A stretch of 64,000 bases of DNA from an uncultured Steroidobacter sp. (GTDB lineage Bacteria > Pseudomonadota > Gammaproteobacteria > Steroidobacterales > Steroidobacteraceae): contig NZ_CALFXI010000102.1 in assembly GCF_937958065.1 (NCBI RefSeq), positions 62,001 through 126,000 on the forward strand, given 5' to 3'. Numbering within the stretch: position 1 is the stretch's first letter; each line of letters begins with the position of its first letter. The translations under genes were made by a program, and so were the position numbers. This document shows positions 26,704 through 34,963 of this stretch, in pieces. Below the pieces are notes generated by a model. It did no database searches, was not told the origin of the DNA, and worked only from the letters and a program-made list of their open reading frames with translations.

Positions 26704-27395
26704 ACAGGGTAACGGCGCTATCGCGCATGTTCATGTCAGCCGCAAACTCACGAGGCTCGGTCGGTGGAGGTTCACCCGACAGCGCCCGCGAGTCCGGTTT
26801 CACTCTGGTCGAGCTGCTCGTGGCGATCTTCATCTTCGCCATCGTCAGCGCCATCGCCATGGGCGGCTACAACCAGCTGGTCAAACAAAGTGACATCGTC
26901 GATGCCGGCGCCGCGCGCACGCGCGCGATTCAATCCACGATGCAGCGGATGAACCTGGATTTCACCTCGCTCGAGCCCCGACCGGTGCGTCAGCCATTGG
27001 GCGACGGACTGCTGCCGGCGCTGCGCTCCGATGAGAAAAGCGGCAGCCCCGAGCTGGTCGAGTTCACGCATTCCAGCTGGAGCAATCCCGCCGGCCTGCC
27101 CCGCTCCACGCTGCAGCGGGTTGCCTATCGCATCGAGGACAAAAAGCTCATTCGCGACTACTGGCTGGCGCTCGATCGCACCATGACCAGCGAACCGGAG
27201 AGCGCGGTGCTGCTCGATGACGTGAAGAGCCTGAAATTCCGCTTCATGGATCCCAACCGCGCCTGGCACGAGCAATGGCCGCCGCTGGGGTATTCCCCTG
27301 GCGAGGCGCCGTGGGTGCGACCGATCGCGATCGAGATCACGCTCGATCTGGAGGACTGGGGCGAGCTGAAACGACTGGTGGAGGTGGCCGGATGA
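26700..27395 (+). CDS. gspJ: Type II secretion minor pseudopilin GspJ
   Basis: A 231-residue minor pseudopilin that, with GspI and GspK, caps the T2SS pseudopilus. The prepilin site is ESG|FTLVELLVAIFIFAIVSA, preceded by a long leader of about 32 residues. The C-terminal region includes LLDDVKSLKFRFMDP and PIAIEITLDLEDWG, typical of GspJ. ATG 26700 overlaps the gspI stop, and the stop overlaps the gspK start. Confidence 0.9.
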   Translation: MNRVTALSRMFMSAANSRGSVGGGSPDSARESGFTLVELLVAIFIFAIVSAIAMGGYNQLVKQSDIVDAGAARTRAIQSTMQRMNLDFTSLEPRPVRQPLGDGLLPALRSDEKSGSPELVEFTHSSWSNPAGLPRSTLQRVAYRIEDKKLIRDYWLALDRTMTSEPESAVLLDDVKSLKFRFMDPNRAWHEQWPPLGYSPGEAPWVRPIAIEITLDLEDWGELKRLVEVAG

Positions 27396-28381
27396 GCCGC
27401 TCCCGCGCTTTTGTGCGCGCGCCCGACAAACGGCACCAACGCGGTGTGGCGCTGGTCGTGGCGGTGTTGATCGTGGCACTCGCGACCATTCTCGCCGCTG
27501 AAGTCGGCTTCCGCGGTTATCTCGATCAGCGCCGCACAGTGAACACGTTCTCGCTCGATCAGTCGTTCGAGATCGCGATGGGCGGCGAAGCCTGGGCCTC
27601 GGATGCGTTGCGCCGGGACAAGATGCAAGGCACCAAGACCGATGACTTCACCGAAGAGTGGGCCACGCCCATTCCGCCGATTCCCCTGGAAGATGTGGGC
27701 GGTGAATTCGAGGGACAGCTGGAGGACCTGCAGGGCCGCTTCAATCTCAACGACCTGGTGAGCGTCGATCCGTCCGGCGCCAGCGTGGTGAATCAGCCTG
27801 CGGTCGAACGCTTCGCGCGCCTGCTCACACTGCTGGAACTGGAGCCGAAGTGGGCCGGCTACATCGCCGACTGGATCGACTCGGACAACAATGCGGGCTT
27901 TCCCGATGGCGCCGAGGATCCGGTGTACACGAACCTGTCGCCGCCCTACCGTACCGCCAATATGCCGATCACGCGTGCCAGCGAGCTGCTGGCGTTGCCG
28001 GAGTTCGGCGCGGAGCGCTATCGCAAGCTCGCGCCCTTCGTTACGGCGTTACCGCCCGGTCAGCACATCAATCTGTGTACGGCATCGCCCGAGCTGCTCG
28101 ATGCGATGATCGGCGAAGGTCGGGAATTCACGCTGGCGCGCGATGCCGGCAAGCAAACGCGTGCGCAGCGCTGCTTTCCGACCGTGACCGAATTCCAGGC
28201 GAGCCTCTCGGCCCAGCGCAAAGAGGAGCTGAACAACGTGATCGGCGAGACCAGCGATTACTTTCTGGCGACCATCTGGGTCACCCTTGGCACTCAAAGG
28301 CTCACCCTGTACAGTTTGTTGTATCGAGGCGGCGGCGCCAATCAGGTCCGTCCCATCCTAAGAAGCTACGGAACGCTCTGA
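27392..28381 (+). CDS. gspK: Type II secretion minor pseudopilin GspK
   Basis: A 329-residue large minor pseudopilin. The N-terminus QRGVALVVAVLIVALATILA is the GspK-type hydrophobic segment. The body has the conserved LEDLQGRFNLNDLV and IADWIDSDNNAGFPDGAED (calcium-site region) and helix-hairpin-helix-like repeats. ATG 27392 overlaps gspJ by 4 bp, and the stop shares one base with the gspL start. Confidence 0.93.
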   Translation: MSRSRAFVRAPDKRHQRGVALVVAVLIVALATILAAEVGFRGYLDQRRTVNTFSLDQSFEIAMGGEAWASDALRRDKMQGTKTDDFTEEWATPIPPIPLEDVGGEFEGQLEDLQGRFNLNDLVSVDPSGASVVNQPAVERFARLLTLLELEPKWAGYIADWIDSDNNAGFPDGAEDPVYTNLSPPYRTANMPITRASELLALPEFGAERYRKLAPFVTALPPGQHINLCTASPELLDAMIGEGREFTLARDAGKQTRAQRCFPTVTEFQASLSAQRKEELNNVIGETSDYFLATIWVTLGTQRLTLYSLLYRGGGANQVRPILRSYGTL

Positions 28382-29649
28382 TGCCGGAACTCCTAGTCGT
28401 CCGCTTGCATCCGATTGCGGCCGCCTCCTCCGGGGCGACGCAGGCGGCGCCCCCACAAGCCGAATGGTTGGTCATCGATAGCAGCGGTGCGCGCCGAGGC
28501 AATGTCTCGTGGGGCTCGCTCAGCGATGCGGCCGAGCATTCGCAGACACGCAAGACGATCGTGCTCGTGCCCGGCACCGACGTGTTGCTCGCCGAGCCGA
28601 CGTTGCCGCTGAAGGGCGGCGCGAAGCTGGCGCAAGTCGTGCCCTTCGCGCTCGAAGAACAATTGGCCGCCGACGTCGAGGACATGCACTTCGCGGTCGG
28701 CAAGCGTGATTCGCGCCCCGGCACCCCCGTCGCCGCGGTTTCGCGTGATCGAATGGATGAGTGGGTCGCCACGCTGCGAGCCGCGGGTTTGTCCACCGAC
28801 ACTGTCTACGCCGAAACGAGCGTGCTCCCGACCGTGGCGGGCGCGGTCGCCGTGCTCATCGATGGCAAGCGCTTGTACGTCCGTCGCGAAAATCAGCCCG
28901 GCACGGTCATCGAGGTCGAGCCGCTGATCGAGGCGCTGCAGATGGCGCTCGCGAGCGGCGAAGAGTCGCGCGAGCACGTCACCATTTTCGTTTCCGAAGA
29001 AGACTACGAGCGTGAGCGCGAGCTGCTCGAAGGTTTGCGTGAATTCACCGCGAGCCTGCAGTTGAAGCTGTTGCCCGATGGTCCGTTGCCGCTGCTGGCT
29101 TCGAACATTGCCCAGTCGGGCGCGGTCAACCTGCTGCAGGGACCGTATGCGGCCAAGACCAAGATCAATATTTCTTTTGCGCCTTGGCGCTACGCCGCGG
29201 TCCTCGCGGCCGTGTTCGTGGCTTCTCACATCGGTGTGAAGACCTGGCAGTACTTCCATTACAAGAATGTCGAGAGCCAGCTGGACGCGCAGATCGCCGA
29301 AGTCTATCAACAGGCATTGCCGGGCGCTCCGGTGCCCAATCCGCTGGATGCGCGCCGACAGGTCGAGCAGGTCCTCGGCCAATTGCGTGGCACCGGCCCG
29401 ACCAGCGGCATGCTCACCACGCTCGCCATGTTGAGCGAGGCGATGGCGCAGGCCCCCGATACCGACATCGAAGCGCTGCGCTATCAAAACAATGTGACCG
29501 ACCTGCGCGTGCTCTCGCCGTCGGTCGATGCGCTCGATCGCATCCGCCAGGTGGCCGGTGAGCGTGGCGTGACCGCCGAAATCCAGTCCACCAATCCGCG
29601 CGATCAGAAGGTCGAGGGCCGGCTGCAGCTCAAGAAGGCAGGCGCGTGA
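28381..29649 (+). CDS. gspL: Type II secretion inner-membrane platform protein GspL
   Basis: A 422-residue bitopic protein linking the cytoplasmic ATPase GspE to the periplasmic part of the T2SS. The cytoplasmic actin-like part (about 1-260) includes IVLVPGTDVLLAEPTLPLKG and VPFALEEQLAADVEDMHFAV. A single membrane helix (YAAVLAAVFVASHIGV) lies near 275, and the periplasmic part follows. The start overlaps the gspK stop (TGATG). Confidence 0.92.
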   Translation: MPELLVVRLHPIAAASSGATQAAPPQAEWLVIDSSGARRGNVSWGSLSDAAEHSQTRKTIVLVPGTDVLLAEPTLPLKGGAKLAQVVPFALEEQLAADVEDMHFAVGKRDSRPGTPVAAVSRDRMDEWVATLRAAGLSTDTVYAETSVLPTVAGAVAVLIDGKRLYVRRENQPGTVIEVEPLIEALQMALASGEESREHVTIFVSEEDYERERELLEGLREFTASLQLKLLPDGPLPLLASNIAQSGAVNLLQGPYAAKTKINISFAPWRYAAVLAAVFVASHIGVKTWQYFHYKNVESQLDAQIAEVYQQALPGAPVPNPLDARRQVEQVLGQLRGTGPTSGMLTTLAMLSEAMAQAPDTDIEALRYQNNVTDLRVLSPSVDALDRIRQVAGERGVTAEIQSTNPRDQKVEGRLQLKKAGA

Positions 29650-30146
29650 TGCAACAGCTCAAAGACAAGTTCAATGCGCTGCAGCCACGCGAGCGCATCG
29701 TCATGATCGGCGGCGCCATTCTGGTGCTGGTCGTTGCGGTGTACGTGCTGGTGCTCGCACCGTTGTACAGCGCCGTGGACGCGCAGGCCGCGCGGGTCAA
29801 GCAGAAGGAAGGCGACCTGGCGTGGATGCGCAGCGTGTCCGGCGAAGTGGCCGTGCTCAGCGCCAACGCACCGGCCCATCCGGGGCCGAGCAACGAATCG
29901 ATGGTCGTGTTGATCGATCGTGCCGCGCGTGAGTGCGGTTTGGGCTCCTCGCTCACCGGCCAGACTCCGAATGGCGATCGCGGCATCCGCGTCCGACTCG
30001 AAGGGGCGGAGTTCGACAAGCTGATGGTGTGCCTGGGCCAGCTGCAGCAAGTGCACTCGGTGGACGTCGAGTCCGCCACCATCGATCGCGCCGGCAAGCC
30101 CGGCCTCGTGAATGCCAACCTGGTCCTGACCCGCGTCGGCGCATAA
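29649..30146 (+). CDS. gspM: Type II secretion protein GspM
   Basis: A 165-residue inner-membrane partner of GspL. It has a short cytoplasmic N-terminus (LQPRERIVMIGGAIL), one helix (VLVVAVYVLVLAPLY) and a periplasmic ferredoxin-like domain ending in VNANLVLTRVGA. ATG 29649 shares its first base with the gspL stop; GTG 29646 is an alternative start. Confidence 0.9.
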   Translation: MQQLKDKFNALQPRERIVMIGGAILVLVVAVYVLVLAPLYSAVDAQAARVKQKEGDLAWMRSVSGEVAVLSANAPAHPGPSNESMVVLIDRAARECGLGSSLTGQTPNGDRGIRVRLEGAEFDKLMVCLGQLQQVHSVDVESATIDRAGKPGLVNANLVLTRVGA

Positions 30147-30153
30147 CAACTCT

Positions 30154-30903
30154 ATGAAGCGACTCTGGCCGTTGGTGGCGCTCGGCGTGGGCGCATTCCT
30201 CATTTTCGCCCTCGTCACCCTGCCCGCGAGCATCGTGACTTCCTGGCTGGCCTCCTCCGGTATCTATGCAGGCGGCGTGTCCGGCACGGTCTGGAATGGC
30301 CGTGCGCAGGTGCTGCAAATCCAGGGCGCGAATGTGGGCGGCGTCGAATGGAAGCTGCATCCGCTCGCGCTGCTCACCGCGCACGTCAATGCGGATGTGA
30401 AGGTGAACCGTATCGATGGTTTCGCGCAGTCGAAGCTCAGCGTGAGCCCCACCGGCACGATCAATTTCAAGGCGCTCACCGCTTCGTTCCCGCTCAGCGC
30501 ATTGCCAGCCACTGTGATTCCCGGCGGATGGGCCGGCACGGTCAACGGCCGGTTTCAGGAGCTCACGCTGGAGAATGGCTGGCCGACGGAGGTGAATGGC
30601 ACGTTGGAGGTGATGGACTTGAACGGGCCGGCGCGTCATCCAACGAAGGCCGGGAGCTATCGGATTCTTTTCGATCCGGCAGCGTCCACGGCGGACGTCT
30701 TGAAAGGCGCGATCTCGGATGTTGGCGATGGCCCACTGCAACTGAATGGCACCCTCCAACTCAAGCCCGATCGCAGCTACCTCCTCGAGACCCTGGTCGC
30801 CGCGCGCCCCGATGCTCCTCGCGATCTGATCCAGATGCTGGAGTTCCTCGGCCCGCCGGATGCGCAAGGCCGCCGTCCGTACACCACCGAAGGCACGCTG
30901 TGA
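30154..30903 (+). CDS. gspN: Type II secretion protein GspN
   Basis: A 249-residue protein with an N-terminal membrane helix (LVALGVGAFLIFALVTLPA) and a beta-rich periplasmic part (GGVSGTVWNGRAQVLQIQG, NVGGVEWKLHPLALLTAHV). This matches GspN, an accessory T2SS component that is absent from some systems. It is the last gene of the run that begins at gspH, and it is convergent with the TerB-like gene 13 bp away. Confidence 0.88.
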   Translation: MKRLWPLVALGVGAFLIFALVTLPASIVTSWLASSGIYAGGVSGTVWNGRAQVLQIQGANVGGVEWKLHPLALLTAHVNADVKVNRIDGFAQSKLSVSPTGTINFKALTASFPLSALPATVIPGGWAGTVNGRFQELTLENGWPTEVNGTLEVMDLNGPARHPTKAGSYRILFDPAASTADVLKGAISDVGDGPLQLNGTLQLKPDRSYLLETLVAARPDAPRDLIQMLEFLGPPDAQGRRPYTTEGTL

Positions 30904-30916
30904 GCGTGGGTGCCGG

Positions 30917-31456
30917 CTAGCTCCACTTGCCGCCCGCGACCTTCTGTCGGGTCGCAAAGAAACGTTCGGTCGCGTCGATCAACTTCTGCTGCTCGCCATT
31001 GATCGAGCCATCCAGCGCCGCGATCCGCCGCATCATGCTCAATAGCGAGCTTACCGCCGCGGGCTCGAACTTCGCCGCGCTCGGCTGCAGGATCTTGTCG
31101 AGATGATCGACGATATAGATTTCGTCGCGAATCAGATGTGAGCTCGCGAGCAACAGATCGGCGGCTTCGTCGCGCGAAATTTCGAATTCGCTCTGGAACA
31201 GGTTCTGCAACTCGCGCTTCTGATCCGAGGTGATCTCGCCATCGGCTTTGGCGATGCCGAGCAGCAGCACCGCCGCCACATCCATGGGCCGGTCCAATCG
31301 ATAAATGGGCTTGGCGCCATAGGTACGGCTCCACTTCCAGCGCCGATACGCCAGGAACGGATTGATGGAGCCCAGACTGAAGCCGGAACGCTGCAGGGAA
31401 CTGATCGCCCAAAGCAAGCCGGCCAGCGCGGTGATTGCAGCGATGATGACGTGCAC
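30917..31456 (-). CDS. TerB-like domain protein with N-terminal membrane anchor
   Basis: A 179-residue protein. Residues 1-20 form one membrane helix (AAITALAGLLWAISSL). The rest is a helical TerB-like domain with the acidic segment VLLLGIAKADGEITSDQK and a second copy-like stretch IAALDGSINGEQQKLI. TerB-like domains are linked to tellurite resistance and membrane stress, but a single gene without other ter genes gives no clear function. Start GTG 31456 follows AGGAGCTTCC. Confidence 0.75.
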   Translation of the reverse strand: MHVIIAAITALAGLLWAISSLQRSGFSLGSINPFLAYRRWKWSRTYGAKPIYRLDRPMDVAAVLLLGIAKADGEITSDQKRELQNLFQSEFEISRDEAADLLLASSHLIRDEIYIVDHLDKILQPSAAKFEPAAVSSLLSMMRRIAALDGSINGEQQKLIDATERFFATRQKVAGGKWS

Positions 31457-31600
31457 GGAAGCTCCTGCCGGGTGCAGACGTGGTTTAGTTATATGGGATA
31501 GTTTAGCCAGGGTCGCAGGGCGGAGGCGACGTTTCTAGGAGCCGAGTGTGAGCCAGGTCACTGCTGGCGGGCTTGTTTCGGTCAGGGCCGACCTTCGCAG

Positions 31601-34600
31601 TCAGTCGACCCGCACTTCCCGCCACTGTTTCATCAACGGAAAATACAACGCCGCCCGTACCGGCTGATCCGGGCGGAACAGTTTCATCAGCCGGGCGTAG
31701 CGTTGTAACTGATCGCGGTAGCGGCGAGCTTCGTCGGCGAGGAATTGCTCCAGGCCGCCGCCTTCGTGCGAGCCGGTTTTGAAATCGACGATCCAGCGGA
31801 CGCCGTGCTCGTCGACGAACGTGCGGTCGATCACGCCGGAGACGATTTCGCCGTCGAAGACACCGGTCAACGCCAGCTCGGATTCGGCCTCGCTCAATGG
31901 CGAGGAAAGGCCGAGCAGCCAGCGGCCGCGGTCGTCGGCGAGCGTCTGGCTCATCGCGGCAATGACTCGCTCGGCAGCGGCCTCACAGCGATCGGGTGGC
32001 ACCCCCAGCTCGGCGAGTTCGGCACACAGTCGTGCTCGATTCGGAGCGGGCGATGGGCGGTCGGCGCCAGCGCGGACCAAGCGATCCAATTCACGGTGCA
32101 CGAGCGTGCCGATGTGACGTGCGGTTTGCGAGGCCCAGTCGAACTCGATCTTTGCATCGAGGTCGCTGACGTTCACAGGCTTTGCCGTAATCGCGATGTC
32201 CGCGATCGGAGGCTGCCATTGCAGGGGCAGACGGCGAACGCGCAGCGAGGGAGTCGGTGCCGAAGCGAACAGATCCTGCTGCGGCTTGGTCTGCACACTC
32301 GACTCGAAGTGGGATCTCACCTCCGGCCAGAGCAGGCGAAGCATCGAGCCATTGAGCGGCTCGCGCAGCTCGGCGCCCTCCTCTGTTTCTTTCACTCGCA
32401 CTCGGCCAAGCAAATGCAACGCTCGCTTCGCGCGTGTTGCGGCCACATAAAGCAGACGACCGCGCTCGCGAGCGCTGCGTTCGCGTTCCAGCAGTTCGAT
32501 CCAGCGGTACATCGGATCGGCATCGGCGCCAGCGGCTTTGATGGGAGCGAATACGATGCCGCCTTCGTGGCCCGGGATACGCGTCCAGCGCATCAGCTCA
32601 CGGCTCTCGCCGCGTAACAGCCGATCGAGTGCCGGCAGGATGACCACGTCGTACTCCAGGCCCTTGGATTTGTGGATCGTCATCACTTCGACGCGAGCAC
32701 GATTCTCCGGCCGCGGCCGAGCAAACAAACGGTCCAGCTGTTCTTCCAGGCGCGCGGCATCGTCGAGATCGCCGGCAATCTCGATGTTATCGAGTCGCCG
32801 CAGATAAGCGTCCGCATCGTCGAGGTCCTGCGGGCGATGGAGCGTCGCCGGGCCACCCAGCGCATTCCAGGTCCGCTCGACCCAGTCGCGCAGAGACAGC
32901 CGTCCTCGTTGCGCAAGCGCAGCTTGGAGGATCGAATGCACGCGAGTGGCACGTTCGCGGCCGTCGTCAGTGAGTATGTCGCTCGATGCCAGCGCTCGTG
33001 CCAGCAGTTCGTTGACCGTCGATGCCCGGTTGTTACCAATGATCGCATGCAGATCGTTCAGCGTGAGCCCGCACCACGGCGCGCGCAGCACTGCGAGCCA
33101 GGATGTGCGATCGGCAAGATGCAGGAGCGCACGAGTCAACGCGGTCAGGTCTTGCACGACCGGTCGGTCGAGCAGCGCTTCGATTTCGATGGCCTGGAAA
33201 TCGATCGACGCCGCATGCAGCTGGCTGGCGATCATGCCGACATGCGTGCGCGCTGTGACGAGCACGGCGACCGTCGTATCTGGATCTTCAGCGAGGCTTT
33301 TGCGCACCAGATTCACGACCTGGCGAGCTTCTGCCAGCTCATCTTTATCGAAGGACGGATGTACCTTCACCCCGCCTCGGGTGCTCGGCAGAGCGGCCAC
33401 GCTCGGGCTGTAGCGCACGGCGCCCTGCTCCGGATTGTCGGTGGGCGAGAGCACGCCAGGGAACACGCGATTCACCCACTCGATGATGGGACGCGTCGAG
33501 CGGAAGTTGGAAGTGAGCTGCAACGGTTCGAGCCGCACATTGCGCAACCCTTCTCGCTGCAGCTGCAGAAACAACCCCACTTCGGCCTGGCGGAACCGAT
33601 AGATGGATTGCATCGGATCGCCGACACAGAACAGAGTGCGTCCATCCCCTTCGGACCAGCCCGCGGTCAGTCGTTCGAGCAGATCGAGCTGTCCGAACGA
33701 GGTGTCCTGGAACTCATCGACCAGCAGGTGCTGCAAGCGATAGTCGAAGGCGAGTGCCAGATCGGTCGGCTCCTCGCTCGTCCCCAACGCCTGCAGTGCT
33801 CGCAACGCCGCTTCGATGTAATCCGCCTGCCCTTGCGATTGAAACACGATCTGCAATTCAGCGACCGCGACGGGCAAAACCGCGAGCAAGGCTTCGAGAA
33901 TCGCCCACTGCTCCTCCGAGTACGTCGGACGCGGCAGATTGCGAAGCGCGCCCAGCTGCGCGATCAGCTCTTCGTCCTGACCCAACTCTGCGAGCGCCGC
34001 GAGCATCCGCTCCTTCTCCCGCGGATGCGTCGTCGGGAAGCCGCTCTTCTTCGTGACGGTTTGATACGGCGAACCATCGCGCTTCAAGAACACGCTCGCG
34101 AGCGCCAGCCAGCCATCGATGGTGTCACTCTGGGCACTGGGACATGCGTGGGCATTCGAGCACGCCTCCAGCAGCAGCCGCTTCTCCTCGTTGACGCCAG
34201 TGGCATCGCGCAGGTTGGATGCGGCAAACACGGCGAGATCCCAATACTCGCGACGGCGCACATCATCCATCAGCCCGCACAGCATCGTGAGATGACGCTT
34301 GATGACGTTCTGCAGCGTTTGTTCCAGCGCGCCGCGCAAGTTGTCGTGCGTTCCGGCACTGACGATCTGGTGCAGCCATTGATCGCGCTTGGCGAGCAGC
34401 TCACACAACAGCTCGGCGAGCAGATCGGTGCGATTGCCGAGATGCACGATCAACGATTCCAGCGACTCGGCGACGGACGAGTCTTCGCCCAACCTTTCGA
34501 TCAGCCGACGTGCCGCGGTTTCATACAATGGCCACGGATCCTCGGCCGGCTCCAACGCAGAGCCCGTCCCCGCGAGGATCGGCAGACGCCGCGCCAGCGT

Positions 34601-34963
34601 GGAGTTGAGCGCATCGATGGTCTGAATACGCAGCCGCGAAGGATGTTCGGCAAGCTTCCAATGCCGCTCGATGTCAGCAGCGCGCACCGCACGTGCCAGT
34701 TCCCACGTCGCCAGCTTGTGTGCCGACTCCGGCGCCGGCCCGGCCGCCGCCTCGATGGAAAGCAGAATACGATTGCGCATTTCCGCCGCGGCCTTGCGCG
34801 TGAACGTGATCGCAAGGATCTGCTCCGGATGTTCCACCGTCGCGAGCAGGCGCAGATAACGCTGCGTGAGCAGCTCGGTCTTGCCGGAGCCGGCAGGCGC
34901 CTGGACGATGAACGAGCGCGTCGGATCGAGCGCGCGCTTGCGGGCAGCAGCATCGCTACTCAT
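31601..34963 (-). CDS. AddA-like UvrD-family helicase-nuclease
   Basis: A 1120-residue superfamily 1 helicase with a C-terminal RecB-type nuclease, for double-strand-break end processing. Motifs: Walker A QAPAGSGKTELLTQR (21-29), AITFTRKAAAEM, LLVDEFQDTSFGQLDLL, FCVGDPMQSIYRFRQAEVG, TIHKSKGLEYDVVILPALD and YVAATRAKRALHL. The nuclease motif is WIVDFKTGSHEG near the C-terminus. The start overlaps the end of the AddB-like gene by 8 bp, so the two are co-translated. It resembles AddA more than RecB because its partner has an inactivated helicase and a second nuclease. Confidence 0.88.
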   Translation of the reverse strand: MSSDAAARKRALDPTRSFIVQAPAGSGKTELLTQRYLRLLATVEHPEQILAITFTRKAAAEMRNRILLSIEAAAGPAPESAHKLATWELARAVRAADIERHWKLAEHPSRLRIQTIDALNSTLARRLPILAGTGSALEPAEDPWPLYETAARRLIERLGEDSSVAESLESLIVHLGNRTDLLAELLCELLAKRDQWLHQIVSAGTHDNLRGALEQTLQNVIKRHLTMLCGLMDDVRRREYWDLAVFAASNLRDATGVNEEKRLLLEACSNAHACPSAQSDTIDGWLALASVFLKRDGSPYQTVTKKSGFPTTHPREKERMLAALAELGQDEELIAQLGALRNLPRPTYSEEQWAILEALLAVLPVAVAELQIVFQSQGQADYIEAALRALQALGTSEEPTDLALAFDYRLQHLLVDEFQDTSFGQLDLLERLTAGWSEGDGRTLFCVGDPMQSIYRFRQAEVGLFLQLQREGLRNVRLEPLQLTSNFRSTRPIIEWVNRVFPGVLSPTDNPEQGAVRYSPSVAALPSTRGGVKVHPSFDKDELAEARQVVNLVRKSLAEDPDTTVAVLVTARTHVGMIASQLHAASIDFQAIEIEALLDRPVVQDLTALTRALLHLADRTSWLAVLRAPWCGLTLNDLHAIIGNNRASTVNELLARALASSDILTDDGRERATRVHSILQAALAQRGRLSLRDWVERTWNALGGPATLHRPQDLDDADAYLRRLDNIEIAGDLDDAARLEEQLDRLFARPRPENRARVEVMTIHKSKGLEYDVVILPALDRLLRGESRELMRWTRIPGHEGGIVFAPIKAAGADADPMYRWIELLERERSARERGRLLYVAATRAKRALHLLGRVRVKETEEGAELREPLNGSMLRLLWPEVRSHFESSVQTKPQQDLFASAPTPSLRVRRLPLQWQPPIADIAITAKPVNVSDLDAKIEFDWASQTARHIGTLVHRELDRLVRAGADRPSPAPNRARLCAELAELGVPPDRCEAAAERVIAAMSQTLADDRGRWLLGLSSPLSEAESELALTGVFDGEIVSGVIDRTFVDEHGVRWIVDFKTGSHEGGGLEQFLADEARRYRDQLQRYARLMKLFRPDQPVRAALYFPLMKQWREVRVD

